NCBI RefSeq assembly: GCF_001879715.1
Contig: NZ_MNBW01000009.1
Location: forward strand, 1 to 64,000
DNA length: 64,000 bases
Source of the DNA: Nioella nitratireducens
Lineage (GTDB): Bacteria; Pseudomonadota; Alphaproteobacteria; Rhodobacterales; Rhodobacteraceae
Direction: 5' to 3'
Below, piece by piece: positions 34,895-44,798 of this stretch (its first letter is position 1; each line of letters opens with the position of its first letter). Made by a program: the position numbers and the translations under genes. Under the pieces are notes generated by a model. It searched no databases and had not been told where the DNA came from. It worked only from the letters and a program-made list of their open reading frames with translations.

Positions 34895-34945
34895 GAGGGG
34901 CGCTGCCCCTCGCGCTCCCCGGAGTATTTTTGCCAAGAAGAAGGG
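34895..34945 (+). repeat. Conserved intergenic hairpin repeat, copy A
   Basis: A 6-bp stem (GAGGGG, 34895-34900, with CCCCTC, 34906-34911) and 5-base loop are followed directly by a conserved tail that includes CCCCGGAGTATTTTTGCC and AAGAAGAAGGG. Copy B at 48725-48777 (minus) has the same stem size, loop size and tail, and a looser copy C lies at 57510-57556. The tail starts with a T-run, so it also works as a terminator for the upstream plus-strand operon. Confidence 0.65.
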
Positions 34946-34954
34946 ACAGGTTGG

Positions 34955-36178
34955 CTAGAGTGGCTTGCCCTGCAACAGGCGCGGCAGATCGCCGGTGAGG
35001 CCTGCCGCCTCGCGGATGAAGCTGCGACGCGCGGCGGGAACGGCGTTGATCAGCCCCATGCCAAGATCGCGCCCGAGCCGAAGAATCGGGTTGTCGTTCG
35101 AGAAGAGCTTGTTGATCAGGTCGGTTGACGCGGCAAGCGTTGCGGTGTCGAAGCGGCGCCATTGCTGGTAGCGTTCCAACACGTCGATGGCGCCGATATT
35201 TTCGCCCCGGCGTTTGGCATCGGCCAGCACGTCTGCCAGTGCGCCGACATCGCGGAGGCCGAGGTTCAGGCCCTGTCCGGCAATCGGGTGAACGCCGTGG
35301 GCCGCATCGCCCACCAGAGCGAGGCGGGTATCTACGAACCGCTCGGAAATGGTCAGGTTCAGAGGGTAGGTAAAGCGCCGTCCTTCCAGGGCTATGTCGC
35401 CCAGGAAATCGCCAAAGCGCGGACGCAGCACGTCGAGGTAGGCGGCATCGCTCAGTGCGTTGATCTCGGCGGCCCGGTCGTGGGTTTCGCTCCAGACGAT
35501 AGAGCAGCGGTTGCCCGTCAACGGCAGGATGGCCAGCGGCCCCGGCGGCATGAAGAACTGATGGGCGATGCCGTGGTGGGGCTGGTCATGGCGAAGCGAG
35601 CAGACAAGCGCGGTTTGGCCATAGTCCCAGCCTTGCCGCTTGATCCCGGCCCGCGCGCCGGTGCCGCTGCGTCGGCCATCGGCGCCGACAAGAACCTGTC
35701 CAGTCAGCATGCGGCCATCTTCCAGCGTCACGCTGGCCGGGCCGCCCGTGTCCTGCGCCACCACGGTTGCGCCAGGCAGGTGGGTGACGTTGGGATCGGC
35801 GTTCATCCGGGTCAGCAGGGCGTGGCGCAGGAAGCGGTCTTCCAGCATATAGCCCATCGGGCCTTCTTCGATCTCGGCATGGTCGAAATGCAGGAAGAAG
35901 GGCGACGGGCCTTCGCCCGCGCGCCCGTCGCTGGCCTTGATGTCCAGCATCGGTTGCGCGTTGGTCTTCACGCCCTCCCACACCCCGATGGCCATGAGCA
36001 GCCGGGCCGACGCCAGCGCCAGCGCGTAGGAGCGTCCGTCGAACGTGTTTGCGTCGCTGGTTTCCACAGGCAGCGCGTCAATCACGGTGCTGGTCAGCCC
36101 CGCCTGGGACAGGGCCAATGCAAGGCAGGGGCCGTTCAAGCCGCCGCCGACGATCAGGATATCGGAGTCGAGTGCCAT
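34955..36178 (-). CDS. UbiH/UbiF/VisC/COQ6-family ubiquinone hydroxylase
   Basis: A 407-residue FAD monooxygenase that hydroxylates the ring of ubiquinone precursors. The FAD motif ILIVGGGLNGPCLALAL is at 7-23, the DG motif is VGADGRRSGTGARAG, and the second FAD motif is LALVGDAAHGVHPIAGQGLNLGLRDV. It has the usual length. Which position is hydroxylated cannot be told. The start is the ATG at 36176-36178, with a weak GCGGGG. It is divergent from the amidase and downstream of copy A of the repeat. Confidence 0.9.
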   Translation of the reverse strand: MALDSDILIVGGGLNGPCLALALSQAGLTSTVIDALPVETSDANTFDGRSYALALASARLLMAIGVWEGVKTNAQPMLDIKASDGRAGEGPSPFFLHFDHAEIEEGPMGYMLEDRFLRHALLTRMNADPNVTHLPGATVVAQDTGGPASVTLEDGRMLTGQVLVGADGRRSGTGARAGIKRQGWDYGQTALVCSLRHDQPHHGIAHQFFMPPGPLAILPLTGNRCSIVWSETHDRAAEINALSDAAYLDVLRPRFGDFLGDIALEGRRFTYPLNLTISERFVDTRLALVGDAAHGVHPIAGQGLNLGLRDVGALADVLADAKRRGENIGAIDVLERYQQWRRFDTATLAASTDLINKLFSNDNPILRLGRDLGMGLINAVPAARRSFIREAAGLTGDLPRLLQGKPL

Positions 36179-36265
36179 GCCCCGCAATATGGCCACCCGA
36201 CCGGGATTGTCCATGTGGCAGAGGCCCGCTAGCGTGGCCCGCGACACAATGGCGGAGGCGAGCGG

Positions 36266-37594
36266 ATGCGGGACGGTTGGCAGGGATTGGGCGTGGCGGA
36301 ACTGGGCCGCGCCATTGGCGCGGGAGAAATCGACCCGGTCGCGTTGACCGACGGCTACCTGGCGGCCATTGACGCGCATCCCTACCGCGACCGGATCTAC
36401 ACCGTGGTGACGGCAGAGCGCGCGCGGGCCGAGGCGGCGGCCGCATCGGATCGCGCGCGATTGGGCGTGCGGCGCGGGCCGCTGGATGGGGTGCCGGTGT
36501 CGTGGAAGGACCTGTTTGACAGTGCGGGCGATGAGACCAAGGCCGGGTCCGACCTGCTGTCGGGGCGGGTGCCGCCGATGGATGCCGAGGTGCTGGCCAA
36601 GGCCACGCGGGCCGGGATGGTCTGCCTTGGCAAGACGCATATGAGCGAACTGGCCTTTTCGGGACTCGGGGTGAACCCGGTGACGGAAACGCCGCCCAAT
36701 ATCAACGACCCAGAGCTTGTTCCGGGGGGGTCATCTTCGGGTGCCGCGGCGTCGGTGGCCTGGGGACTGGCGCCTGCGGGAATCGGCTCGGACACGGGCG
36801 GATCGGTGCGCATTCCCTCGGCCTACAACAACCTCGTGGGGCTCAAGACCACGGCGGGGCGGCTGAGCTTGCAGGGTGTCGTGCCATTGGCGGAGTCATT
36901 CGACACGGTGGGGCCATTGGCCAAAACTGTCGAAGACTGTGCGGCGCTGCTGGCGGTGATGGAGGGCGGTAAACCTGTCGATCTGGCGGGCGCGACGGTG
37001 ACGGGGCGGCGGCTGCTGATCCTTGATACCTATACCGATGACGTGCGGCCCGAACCGGGCGCGGGCTTTTCCAACGCGGTGGACAAGCTGGCGGCGGCGG
37101 GGGCCGAGATCAGCCATGGCACGGTAGACGGCATCGTCGAGGCGATGGACCTTGCGCCGATTCTTTTCACCTCGGAGGCGTATGGAACGTGGAAACACGC
37201 GATTGAGTCTGCCCCGGAAAAAATGTTCCCGCGTATTCTCGATCGTTTCCGGTCTGGCGCAAACTTCAGCGCGGCCGATTACGTGGCCGCATGGCAGTGG
37301 CTGGAGCATTTGCGCGGCCAATGGGCGGCGCAGGTGGCGGGCTATGACGCGGTGATCCTGCCGACGGCTCCCAACCTGCCACCGCACGCGGCGCGGCTGC
37401 TGGAAGATGATGCGTATTATGTCACCGAGAACCTGCTGACCCTGCGCAACACGCGCGTGGGCAACCTGATGGGGCTGGCCGCCCTGACCCTGCCGACGGA
37501 TGTGCCCGGCGCCGGGATCATGTTCCTTGGCCAGCCCTTTGGGGAAGAGGCGTTGCTGCGGCTTGGCAAGGCGGCAGAGGCGGCGCTGGCCTGA
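36266..37594 (+). CDS. Amidase signature family protein
   Basis: A 442-residue amidase with the Ser-cisSer-Lys triad: Lys81 (VSWKDLFD), cis-Ser about 156 (GGSSSGAAA) and nucleophile Ser about 180 (GSDTGGSVR). The closest relatives are often annotated as Asp/Glu-tRNA amidotransferase subunit A-like amidases, but no GatB/C genes are nearby, so it is probably a free amidase of unknown substrate. GGAGGCGAG precedes the ATG. A strong terminator follows. Confidence 0.88.
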   Translation: MRDGWQGLGVAELGRAIGAGEIDPVALTDGYLAAIDAHPYRDRIYTVVTAERARAEAAAASDRARLGVRRGPLDGVPVSWKDLFDSAGDETKAGSDLLSGRVPPMDAEVLAKATRAGMVCLGKTHMSELAFSGLGVNPVTETPPNINDPELVPGGSSSGAAASVAWGLAPAGIGSDTGGSVRIPSAYNNLVGLKTTAGRLSLQGVVPLAESFDTVGPLAKTVEDCAALLAVMEGGKPVDLAGATVTGRRLLILDTYTDDVRPEPGAGFSNAVDKLAAAGAEISHGTVDGIVEAMDLAPILFTSEAYGTWKHAIESAPEKMFPRILDRFRSGANFSAADYVAAWQWLEHLRGQWAAQVAGYDAVILPTAPNLPPHAARLLEDDAYYVTENLLTLRNTRVGNLMGLAALTLPTDVPGAGIMFLGQPFGEEALLRLGKAAEAALA

Positions 37595-37603
37595 AGGCCA
37601 CAG

Positions 37604-37639
37604 GCGCGCGCCGGTTTCATCGCCGGGGCGCGCGTTTTT
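37604..37639 (+). terminator. Intrinsic terminator after the amidase gene
   Basis: GCGCGCGCCGG (37604-37614) pairs, with one mismatch, with CCGGGGCGCGC (37623-37633), followed by GTTTTT. It lies 10 bases past the amidase stop. Confidence 0.85.
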
Positions 37640-37712
37640 CTGGACCAGACGCGGCCAAGTCTGTAACCTACCGACAAACAGGGCGAAAAACGACCCTGAA
37701 CCAGAGGCAGAC

Positions 37713-38891
37713 ATGGCATTTCCTGAGCGGTTTTCGAACCTGCCAGCTTACGCGTTCCCGCGCCTTCGGGCGCTGCTCGATTCCCATGAACCGGGGACCG
37801 ACCCGGTCAACATGACGATTGGAGAGCCGACCCATGCGTTCCCCGAATGGGTGACGCGGGTCATTTCCGAGAACGCGGCAGGTTTTGGCAATTATCCGGC
37901 CAATGACGGCACCCCCGAGTTGCAGGCGGCCATCGCAGGCTGGCTGCAGCGCCGCTATGGCGTAACGTCGGACCCTGCGGCGCAGATATTGCCGCTGAAT
38001 GGCACGCGCGAAGGCCTGTTTAACGCCTGTATCGCCCTTTGCCCCGAAGGCAAGAATGGTGCGACGCCAGTCGTGCTGACGCCAAACCCGTTTTATCAAG
38101 TCTACGCGGTGGCGGCTGTCGCCGTGGGCGCAGAGCCGGTTTTCGTGCCGGCCACCGATGCCACCGGGAACCTGCCCGACTATGCCAGCCTGCCCGCCGA
38201 GGTGCTGAACCGCACCGCCGTGGCCTATGTCTGCTCGCCTGCGAACCCACAAGGGGCCGTGGCAAGCGTGGCGTATTGGCGCGGGTTGATCGGGCTGGCC
38301 GAGCATTACGATTTCCAGATCTTCGCGGATGAATGCTATTCCGAGATCTACCGGGACACGCCGCCACCGGGCGCGCTTGAAGTGGCCGCTCAGATGGGGG
38401 CTGACCCCGAGCGCGTCGTTCTTTTCAACTCGCTGTCCAAGCGGTCGAACCTGCCGGGGCTGCGCTCTGGCTTTGCGGCGGGCGGACCGGAAAGCGTGAA
38501 GCGGTTGAAACAGTTGCGCGCCTATGCCGGGGCGCCCTTGCCGGGGCCGTTGCAAGCGGTGGCCGCGCGGGCGTGGAGCGACGAGACCCATGTGATCGAG
38601 AACCGCGCGCTCTATGCCGAGAAATACGCGATTGCGGACGAGGTCTTCGCCGGGCTTCAGGGCTACGCGCCGCCCGAAGCCGGTTTTTTCCTGTGGCTGC
38701 CCGTCGACGATGGCGAGGCGGCCGCATTGAAGCTGTGGCGCGAGGTCGGGGTTCGGGTCTTGCCCGGTGCCTATCTGGCCCGCGATGTGAAGGGACACAC
38801 GCCCGGCGCGGATCGTATCCGCGTGGCGTTGGTGGCCCCCAAGGATGACATGCAACGCGGGCTGATCCGGCTTCGCGATTGCCTGTATTGA
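37713..38891 (+). CDS. PLP-dependent class I/II aminotransferase
   Basis: A 392-residue fold-type I aminotransferase. The PLP Lys is in FNSLSKRSNLPGLRSGF, with YP-ANDG-TPELQ, SPANPQGAV and DECYSEIY as the expected co-factor contacts. Relatives are annotated as aspartate aminotransferase or succinyldiaminopimelate aminotransferase (DapC); the NxxxP-type sequence alone does not decide. It lies just upstream of ftsK (17-base gap) and may be co-transcribed with it. The ATG is 37713. Confidence 0.88.
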   Translation: MAFPERFSNLPAYAFPRLRALLDSHEPGTDPVNMTIGEPTHAFPEWVTRVISENAAGFGNYPANDGTPELQAAIAGWLQRRYGVTSDPAAQILPLNGTREGLFNACIALCPEGKNGATPVVLTPNPFYQVYAVAAVAVGAEPVFVPATDATGNLPDYASLPAEVLNRTAVAYVCSPANPQGAVASVAYWRGLIGLAEHYDFQIFADECYSEIYRDTPPPGALEVAAQMGADPERVVLFNSLSKRSNLPGLRSGFAAGGPESVKRLKQLRAYAGAPLPGPLQAVAARAWSDETHVIENRALYAEKYAIADEVFAGLQGYAPPEAGFFLWLPVDDGEAAALKLWREVGVRVLPGAYLARDVKGHTPGADRIRVALVAPKDDMQRGLIRLRDCLY

Positions 38892-38908
38892 GGTGAGGTA
38901 ACGGCACG

Positions 38909-41785
38909 ATGGCTTATCAGACCCGACAGAGAGACCCCCTGCTGGACAGCCGCATGCGAGAGGCGTTGGAACGGCGCGGCCGGGAGGCGGCGGGCATCGT
39001 CCTGATCCTGACAGGGATCGCGCTGGCCTTGATGCTGGTCTCTTACGTGCCCGACGATCCAAGCTGGTGGGCCGCGACCGACGCCATTCCGCATAATTAT
39101 CTTGGCCGCTTCGGGGCTTCGCTGTCTGCCGCGTTGACGCTGGTGGTGGGCTGGGGCGCCTATGGGCTGGCGCTTGGCGCGTTTGTCTGGGGTCTGCGCC
39201 TGTCGCTGCATCAGGGCGGTGATCGGGCGCTGTCGCGTCTGATCTTCTTGCCGATTGCCGTGGCCCTGGCTGCCGTCTACGCCGCCAGCCACGAGCCGCC
39301 CGCGGGCTGGGACCAGAGCTTTGGTCTTGGCGGGGTCTTCGGCGACACCGTTTTGGGCGCGTTGCTCAACATCTTGCCGTTACCGGTCGGAGCGGGGCTC
39401 AAGGTGCTGGCGGCGCTGTCCTTCTTCTCCATGATCGGGCTTGGCCTGTTCGTTCTTGGGGCAACCGGGCGCGAGTTGCGGACCCTGTTGCGCTTTATGC
39501 TCATTGGGCTGATCAACTCACTTGGCTGGCTTGGGGCGTTTTTCGGGCAGGCCGGACGTGGCGCTGGACAGGCCGCGTTGGAATTGCAAGCGCGCCGCCG
39601 CAACCGGGCCGAGCAACGGCAATACCGCGAGGAGGAACACGTCCTTGCGACCTACGACGAGCCAGAAGCAGAACCCGAGCCAGAACAGCGCCCGCGCTTT
39701 GGCCTGCTCGACCGGATGCCGCCCCTGCTGCGCCGCGAACGCGCGGTCGATCCCGAGCCGGAACTGGTGGAACGCACCCCGGTCGCGCCCGACGATCTGG
39801 ATGCACCGGACGATGACCGGATTCGCGCCAAGATCGCCAACGTGATCCAAAGCCGCGTACGCCGGGCTGGTGGGGCTGTTCCCGACATCGAGGATGAGGA
39901 CGAACCGAAGTCGGCGGTTTCGGCTGCGGTTGCCGCCCGCCGGGCCGCCCATCACGCGAGCCTTGAGACCTATGGATCGGTCTCTGGTCGGTCCGAACCC
40001 CCATTGACCGCTGGCCGGGTAGAGCCGCCGTTGACCGCAAGCCACGCCCGCGCCGAAGAGCCGCCGCTTCACGCCGCGCCGCAGGTCGAGGATGAGCCGG
40101 TCGAGACGATCCCGTTGCCCTATTCCGCGCGCAGCGCCGCCCATGGGGCGCCGGTCCCAACCCCGGCCGAGCCGCGCCGCGTGGTGCAGCACACGCCGCG
40201 CAAGGTCGCCCAGCCATCGCGCGCCGCGCGGGCCGAGGCGCAGCCGACCTTGCCGCTGGAAGACGCCGGCACCGAGTATGAGTTCCCGCCGCTCAACCTG
40301 CTGACCAACCCCGCCAACATCCAGCGCCATCACCTTAGCGATGAGGCGTTGGAGGAAAACGCGCGGATGCTGGAAAACGTGCTGGATGACTACGGTGTCA
40401 AGGGCGAGATCGTGTCGGTCCGGCCCGGTCCCGTGGTCACCATGTACGAACTGGAACCCGCGCCGGGCCTCAAGGCCAGCCGTGTCATTGGCCTCGCGGA
40501 CGATATCGCGCGGAGCATGTCGGCGCTGTCGGCCCGTGTTTCGACCGTGCCGGGGCGCAGTGTAATCGGGATCGAACTGCCCAATCAGCACCGCGAAAAG
40601 GTGGTTCTGCGGGAAATTCTGTCGAGCCGCGATTTCGGTGACGGCACCCAGAAACTTCCCCTTGCGCTTGGCAAGGATATCGGCGGCGACGCGGTGGTTG
40701 CGAACCTCGCCAAGATGCCCCACCTGCTGATCGCGGGAACGACCGGGTCGGGCAAATCCGTGGCCATCAACACCATGATCCTCAGCCTGCTTTACAAGCT
40801 GCCGCCAGAGGATTGCCGCCTGATCATGATCGACCCCAAGATGCTGGAACTGTCCGTTTATGACGGCATTCCACACCTGCTGTCGCCGGTTGTGACCGAC
40901 CCGAAAAAGGCGGTCGTCGCCTTGAAATGGGTCGTCGGCGAGATGGAAGAACGCTATCGCAAGATGTCCAAGATGGGCGTGCGCAACATCGACGGCTACA
41001 ATGGCCGCGTCGCCGAGGCGCTGTCCAAGGGCGATTTGTTCAGCCGCACGGTGCAGACGGGCTTTGATGACGAAACCGGCGACCCGATCTTCGAGACCGA
41101 GGAATTCGCGCCCGAGAAGATGCCCTATATCGTCGTCATCGTCGACGAGATGGCCGACCTGATGATGGTTGCAGGCAAGGAAATCGAGGCCTGTATCCAG
41201 CGTCTTGCACAGATGGCGCGTGCCTCTGGCATCCACATCATCATGGCCACGCAGCGCCCATCGGTCGATGTCATCACCGGCACGATCAAGGCCAACTTCC
41301 CGACGCGGATTTCCTTCCACGTCACGTCCAAGGTCGACAGCCGCACTATTCTGGGCGAGCAAGGGGCCGAGCAACTGCTTGGCATGGGCGACATGCTGTA
41401 TATGGCGGGCGGTGCCAAGATCACCCGCGTGCACGGCCCCTTTGTCAGCGACGAAGAGGTCGAGGAAATCGTGAGCCACCTCAAGAGTTTCGGTCCCCCG
41501 GATTATGCCGCAAGCGTGCTGGACGGCCCGGATGACGACAAGGAAAGCGACATCGACGCGGTGCTTGGCCTTGGCGGCAACACCACCGGCGAGGATGCGC
41601 TTTACGATCAGGCAGTTGGCATCGTCATCAAGGACAGGAAATGTTCGACCTCCTACATCCAGCGTAAGCTGGCCATCGGCTACAACAAGGCCGCGCGGCT
41701 GGTCGAGCAGATGGAGGATCAGGGCGTTGTCAGCGCGGCTAACCATGTCGGCAAACGCGAAGTTCTGGTGCCCGAGCAGGCCTGA
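38909..41785 (+). CDS. ftsK: DNA translocase FtsK
   Basis: A 958-residue septal DNA pump that moves chromosome ends and activates XerCD. Four transmembrane helices (about residues 33-52, 71-95, 108-130 and 160-185) are followed by a Pro/Glu-rich linker to about 460, then the RecA-like motor with Walker [13 protein letters not shown] (about 610-621), Walker [12 protein letters not shown], and the winged gamma domain ([31 protein letters not shown]) at the end. GAGGTAA precedes the ATG. lolA follows after 56 bases. Confidence 0.96.
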   Translation: MAYQTRQRDPLLDSRMREALERRGREAAGIVLILTGIALALMLVSYVPDDPSWWAATDAIPHNYLGRFGASLSAALTLVVGWGAYGLALGAFVWGLRLSLHQGGDRALSRLIFLPIAVALAAVYAASHEPPAGWDQSFGLGGVFGDTVLGALLNILPLPVGAGLKVLAALSFFSMIGLGLFVLGATGRELRTLLRFMLIGLINSLGWLGAFFGQAGRGAGQAALELQARRRNRAEQRQYREEEHVLATYDEPEAEPEPEQRPRFGLLDRMPPLLRRERAVDPEPELVERTPVAPDDLDAPDDDRIRAKIANVIQSRVRRAGGAVPDIEDEDEPKSAVSAAVAARRAAHHASLETYGSVSGRSEPPLTAGRVEPPLTASHARAEEPPLHAAPQVEDEPVETIPLPYSARSAAHGAPVPTPAEPRRVVQHTPRKVAQPSRAARAEAQPTLPLEDAGTEYEFPPLNLLTNPANIQRHHLSDEALEENARMLENVLDDYGVKGEIVSVRPGPVVTMYELEPAPGLKASRVIGLADDIARSMSALSARVSTVPGRSVIGIELPNQHREKVVLREILSSRDFGDGTQKLPLALGKDIGGDAVVANLAKMPHLLIAGTTGSGKSVAINTMILSLLYKLPPEDCRLIMIDPKMLELSVYDGIPHLLSPVVTDPKKAVVALKWVVGEMEERYRKMSKMGVRNIDGYNGRVAEALSKGDLFSRTVQTGFDDETGDPIFETEEFAPEKMPYIVVIVDEMADLMMVAGKEIEACIQRLAQMARASGIHIIMATQRPSVDVITGTIKANFPTRISFHVTSKVDSRTILGEQGAEQLLGMGDMLYMAGGAKITRVHGPFVSDEEVEEIVSHLKSFGPPDYAASVLDGPDDDKESDIDAVLGLGGNTTGEDALYDQAVGIVIKDRKCSTSYIQRKLAIGYNKAARLVEQMEDQGVVSAANHVGKREVLVPEQA

Positions 41786-41841
41786 GCGAAATCGCGCTGC
41801 TGTGAGGTGCAAAGCCCGCGCCCAGACCCTAGATAGGTGCT

Positions 41842-42441
41842 ATGAAACACGTGTTCCTTGCCGCGGCGCTGGCCGCTACTTCCGCCCTGCCGGCCTTGGC
41901 CGAACCGATTGCCCTGTCGGACCTGTCGGACTACCTCAACAGCCTGCAAACGGCCGAGACCAGCTTTACCCAGATCACCGACGATGGCGCGATCTCGACC
42001 GGCACGCTCTATTTGCAACGGCCCGGACGGATGCGGTTCGAGTATGACAACGAAGAGCTTCTGGTGATGGCCGGGGGCGGGCAAGTGGCGATCTTTGACG
42101 GACGGTCCAACACCGCGCCGGAACAATACCCGCTCAGCCGCACGCCGTTGAACCTGATCCTTGCCGCGAATGTTGATCTTGGCGCGTCGGGCATGATCCT
42201 TGATCATTCCGGCGACGACACCTCGACACGGATCGTGGCGCAAGACCCGGACGAGCCCGACATTGGCTATATCACGTTGGTGTTCACCGATGATCCGGTC
42301 GAACTGCGCCAGTGGATCGTTACCGATGCCACCGGCTTCGACACGACTGTAATTCTCGGCGGGTTGCAGACCGATGTCGACCTGCCATCGCGCTATTTCA
42401 ACATCCCGATCGAACTCAGGGTGCGTGGCTTGGTCGAGTAA
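41842..42441 (+). CDS. lolA: Outer membrane lipoprotein carrier protein LolA
   Basis: A 199-residue periplasmic chaperone that ferries lipoproteins to the outer membrane. The signal MKHVFLAAALAATSALPALA is followed by the LolA core SDYLNSLQTAETSFTQITDDGAISTGTLYLQRPGRMRFEYD. The beta-barrel strands continue to the C-terminus IELRVRGLVE. It lies 56 bases after ftsK, as is common. It converges on the transglycosylase gene. Confidence 0.9.
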   Translation: MKHVFLAAALAATSALPALAEPIALSDLSDYLNSLQTAETSFTQITDDGAISTGTLYLQRPGRMRFEYDNEELLVMAGGGQVAIFDGRSNTAPEQYPLSRTPLNLILAANVDLGASGMILDHSGDDTSTRIVAQDPDEPDIGYITLVFTDDPVELRQWIVTDATGFDTTVILGGLQTDVDLPSRYFNIPIELRVRGLVE

Positions 42442-42462
42442 CCGGCCCCGATGCGCCACGCC

Positions 42463-43035
42463 TTAGCGGCGACACCTTGCCAGTTGCTGCTGATACAGCT
42501 CTGCCCGCGCGTCCACCCGGTCTGCCACGCGGCGCAGCCAGGGTTTGTTGCGATAGCTGCCACGCGCGTATCCGCTATGACCCTCATGATAGGCGAGGTA
42601 CTGGTTGCGCGCGTCATCCGGCGAGATCCCCAAACGCTCGACCGAACGGTTCATGTACCAGCCCATGAAATCGGTAGCGTCGCGGATGTCGGTGCGCCGG
42701 GCACGTCGGTTGCGGGTGTCCTGCCGGTAGTCGTCCCATGTGCCGTCCAGCGCCTGGCTATAGCCGTAGGCAGAACTGATCCGTCCCATGGGGATGATCC
42801 CGAGCGCATAGCGATGCGGCGTGCGGGCGTTATGAACGAAGCTGCTTTCCTGATGGATCGTGGCCAGCTGCACATGCACCGGAATGCCCCACGCCCGCTC
42901 GGCGCGGCGGGTGGCGCGGGCGATGTCGGGCCGGTCGCGCAGTATCAGGCACGCGTCGTCAAGACGACGAGGGGGAGTCGGCCCGCCGCACGCGGCGACG
43001 GCCAATAGCAGCACGAGAAGAATCGCGCGTTTCAT
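42463..43035 (-). CDS. SLT-domain lytic transglycosylase lipoprotein
   Basis: A 190-residue lipoprotein (lipobox VAAC after MKRAILLVLLL) with a lysozyme-like SLT core. The catalytic Glu is in HQESSFVH, followed by YALGIIPMGRISSAYGYSQALDGTWDDYR and the C-terminal EGHSGYARG. The domain cleaves glycan strands in peptidoglycan. It is shorter than MltC/E-type enzymes but complete. The ATG is 43033-43035. Confidence 0.85.
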   Translation of the reverse strand: MKRAILLVLLLAVAACGGPTPPRRLDDACLILRDRPDIARATRRAERAWGIPVHVQLATIHQESSFVHNARTPHRYALGIIPMGRISSAYGYSQALDGTWDDYRQDTRNRRARRTDIRDATDFMGWYMNRSVERLGISPDDARNQYLAYHEGHSGYARGSYRNKPWLRRVADRVDARAELYQQQLARCRR

Positions 43036-43107
43036 GAAATCTGCCTGCTCGATTTGAGTTTTTTATTGACGGACAGCTTACGCGATTTTGGCGTCCGAGG
43101 GAACGGT

Positions 43108-43989
43108 TCAGAGCAGGAAATACAGCAGAACCGGCAGCGCGATCACGCTCATCAGGGTCGACACCACCACATAGCCCGCGACCGCCTGCGGATCGGTCTC
43201 GTATCGTTCGGCAAAAAGGTAAGAGGTCACGGCCACCGGCGTGGCCAGTTGCACCACCAGCACCGCGAAGGCCACGGGGTCGAGGTGGAACGCCCAGCCG
43301 ATGGCGACACCCGCGCCGACGCCGATGGCCAGTTTCGCCGCCGACAGCAGCACCGCCCGCCCGACGCCGCGCGGGGTCAGCCGCGCCACCGCGACGCCAA
43401 GGGTGAACAGCATCAGCGGAATCGCAAGCTGACCTGCCAGCTCCAGCGAGTTGGTCAGCCAGCGCGGTGTATGCCAGCCCTGCCACAGGAACAACGCGCC
43501 CAGAAGTGTGGCCCAGACCATCGGTTCTTTCAGCACCTTTCGGGCCGAACCATGGCCCGAGACCATGCGAATACCGATGGTAAAGGTCAGCACGGCCATC
43601 ACCGCAAACACCACCACGGCATAGCCCAGACCCAGCTCGCCAAAGGCAAAGACCGCCAGCGGCAGGCCCAGGTTGCCGGTGTTGCCAAAGATCGTCGGTG
43701 CCAGGAAGGTGCGCCTGTCGACGCCAGTGCCCCAGATCAGCAGCACGGAAAGCGCCATCACCACCGCGTAACCGGCTAGCGCGGCAAGCGTCAGGGTCGA
43801 CAGGGACGCGGGATCAATCTCGGTGCGCATCAGCGCTGTGAAGATCAGGCAGGGGACGGCGATGGTCATGGCCAGCCGGGTGACGAACGCCACCGGATAG
43901 TCCAGACCCATCTTGCGCCAGACGAAACCAGCCGTGGCCAGTAGAAACACCGGCGCAACGATTTCCAGAACTGTCAAAACAAGTGTCAC
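43108..43989 (-). CDS. AEC-family transporter (auxin efflux carrier-like)
   Basis: A 293-residue membrane transporter with about ten helices in two repeats; the first repeat has TFLAPTIFGNTGNLGLPLAVFAFGELGLGYAVVVF, the NT-N-G-P motif of the AEC family. The family exports small organic acids or malonate; the substrate is unknown. The start is GTG 43989 with GAAGGAAA upstream. An ATG far upstream at 44178 lies in hspQ antisense and is not used. It is divergent from hspQ. Confidence 0.85.
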   Translation of the reverse strand: MTLVLTVLEIVAPVFLLATAGFVWRKMGLDYPVAFVTRLAMTIAVPCLIFTALMRTEIDPASLSTLTLAALAGYAVVMALSVLLIWGTGVDRRTFLAPTIFGNTGNLGLPLAVFAFGELGLGYAVVVFAVMAVLTFTIGIRMVSGHGSARKVLKEPMVWATLLGALFLWQGWHTPRWLTNSLELAGQLAIPLMLFTLGVAVARLTPRGVGRAVLLSAAKLAIGVGAGVAIGWAFHLDPVAFAVLVVQLATPVAVTSYLFAERYETDPQAVAGYVVVSTLMSVIALPVLLYFLL

Positions 43990-44074
43990 AGTCTGTTTCC
44001 TTCGAATCCCGCCCTCGCGGATGGACAATCCCCGCGGTCGCGGTTTAGGAGAGGGACCAAGGGGGCACAATCCG

Positions 44075-44401
44075 ATGCTGAAGACTCGTGCGAAATTTTC
44101 GCTCGGACAAGTTGTGAGACACCGTAAGCACCCGTTTCGCGGGGTTATTTTCGATGTCGACCCGGAATTCTCGAACACCGAAGAATGGTATGATGCGATT
44201 CCCCCCGAGTCGCGCCCTTCGCGCGAGCAGCCGTTCTACCACCTGCTCGCAGAGAACGATCAGAGCTACTATGTGGCCTATGTGTCAGAGCAGAACCTGA
44301 TTGCCGATGACACGGGCGAGCCGGTGGATCACCCCGACCTGCCCGAGTTGTTCGGCGAGTTTCGCGACGGCTATTACCCGCTGGAATTTCAGCTGAACTA
44401 G
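44075..44401 (+). CDS. hspQ: Heat shock protein HspQ
   Basis: A 108-residue protein of the HspQ/YccV family, which binds hemimethylated DNA and modulates Lon in gamma-proteobacteria. It has AKFSLGQVVRHRKHPFRGVIFDVDPEF, EEWYDAIP, QPFYHLLAEND and VSEQNLI typical of the family. The GGGG-rich stretch before the ATG at 44075 gives the ribosome binding site. Its TAG is shared with the rhodanese stop through CTAG. Confidence 0.92.
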   Translation: MLKTRAKFSLGQVVRHRKHPFRGVIFDVDPEFSNTEEWYDAIPPESRPSREQPFYHLLAENDQSYYVAYVSEQNLIADDTGEPVDHPDLPELFGEFRDGYYPLEFQLN

Positions 44402-44787
44402 CCCGTCTTGTCGACCGGCAGCCCCGCGTCCCGCCACGCCGAAAAGCCGCCGTCGATCTCGGCTACGTCCTCCAGTCCCATCTCTTGCAGCGCCTTGGCC
44501 GACAGGGCCGATCGCCACGCACTGGCGCAGAACAGGACCAGCGTCTTGTCCGTGGCCAGCGGCGGCTTGTGATAGGGGCTTTCGGGGTCGATCCAGAATT
44601 CCAGCATCCCGCGCGGCGCGTGAAACGCCCCGGGGATGCGCCCCTCTCGGTCGAGTTCCCGAACATCGCGTATATCGACCAACAGGGCCGTGCCCGCGTC
44701 AGCCTGGCTGCGGGCCTCTTCGGGGGAAATGGTCTCGATCTCGGCCTTTGCGTTCTCCACGAGGGTTTTTACGGGAATAATCGGCAT
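44398..44787 (-). CDS. Rhodanese-like domain protein
   Basis: A 129-residue single rhodanese domain. The active-site loop is FCASAWRS with the persulfide Cys, and LLVDIRDVRELDREGRIPGAFHAPRG is the family CDR-like start. It may carry sulfur for tRNA or other thiolations, or detoxify cyanide. No helix points to the membrane. It converges on hspQ and lies just downstream of the GGT-like gene on the same strand. Confidence 0.88.
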   Translation of the reverse strand: MPIIPVKTLVENAKAEIETISPEEARSQADAGTALLVDIRDVRELDREGRIPGAFHAPRGMLEFWIDPESPYHKPPLATDKTLVLFCASAWRSALSAKALQEMGLEDVAEIDGGFSAWRDAGLPVDKTG

Positions 44788-44798
44788 CCTAAATCTCC

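Noticed and set aside
39518-41812. 764-codon minus-strand open frame across ftsK
   Set aside because: Antisense shadow of the GC-rich ftsK reading frame; it has His/Gln/Arg-rich low-complexity composition and no domain, while ftsK has full motor motifs.
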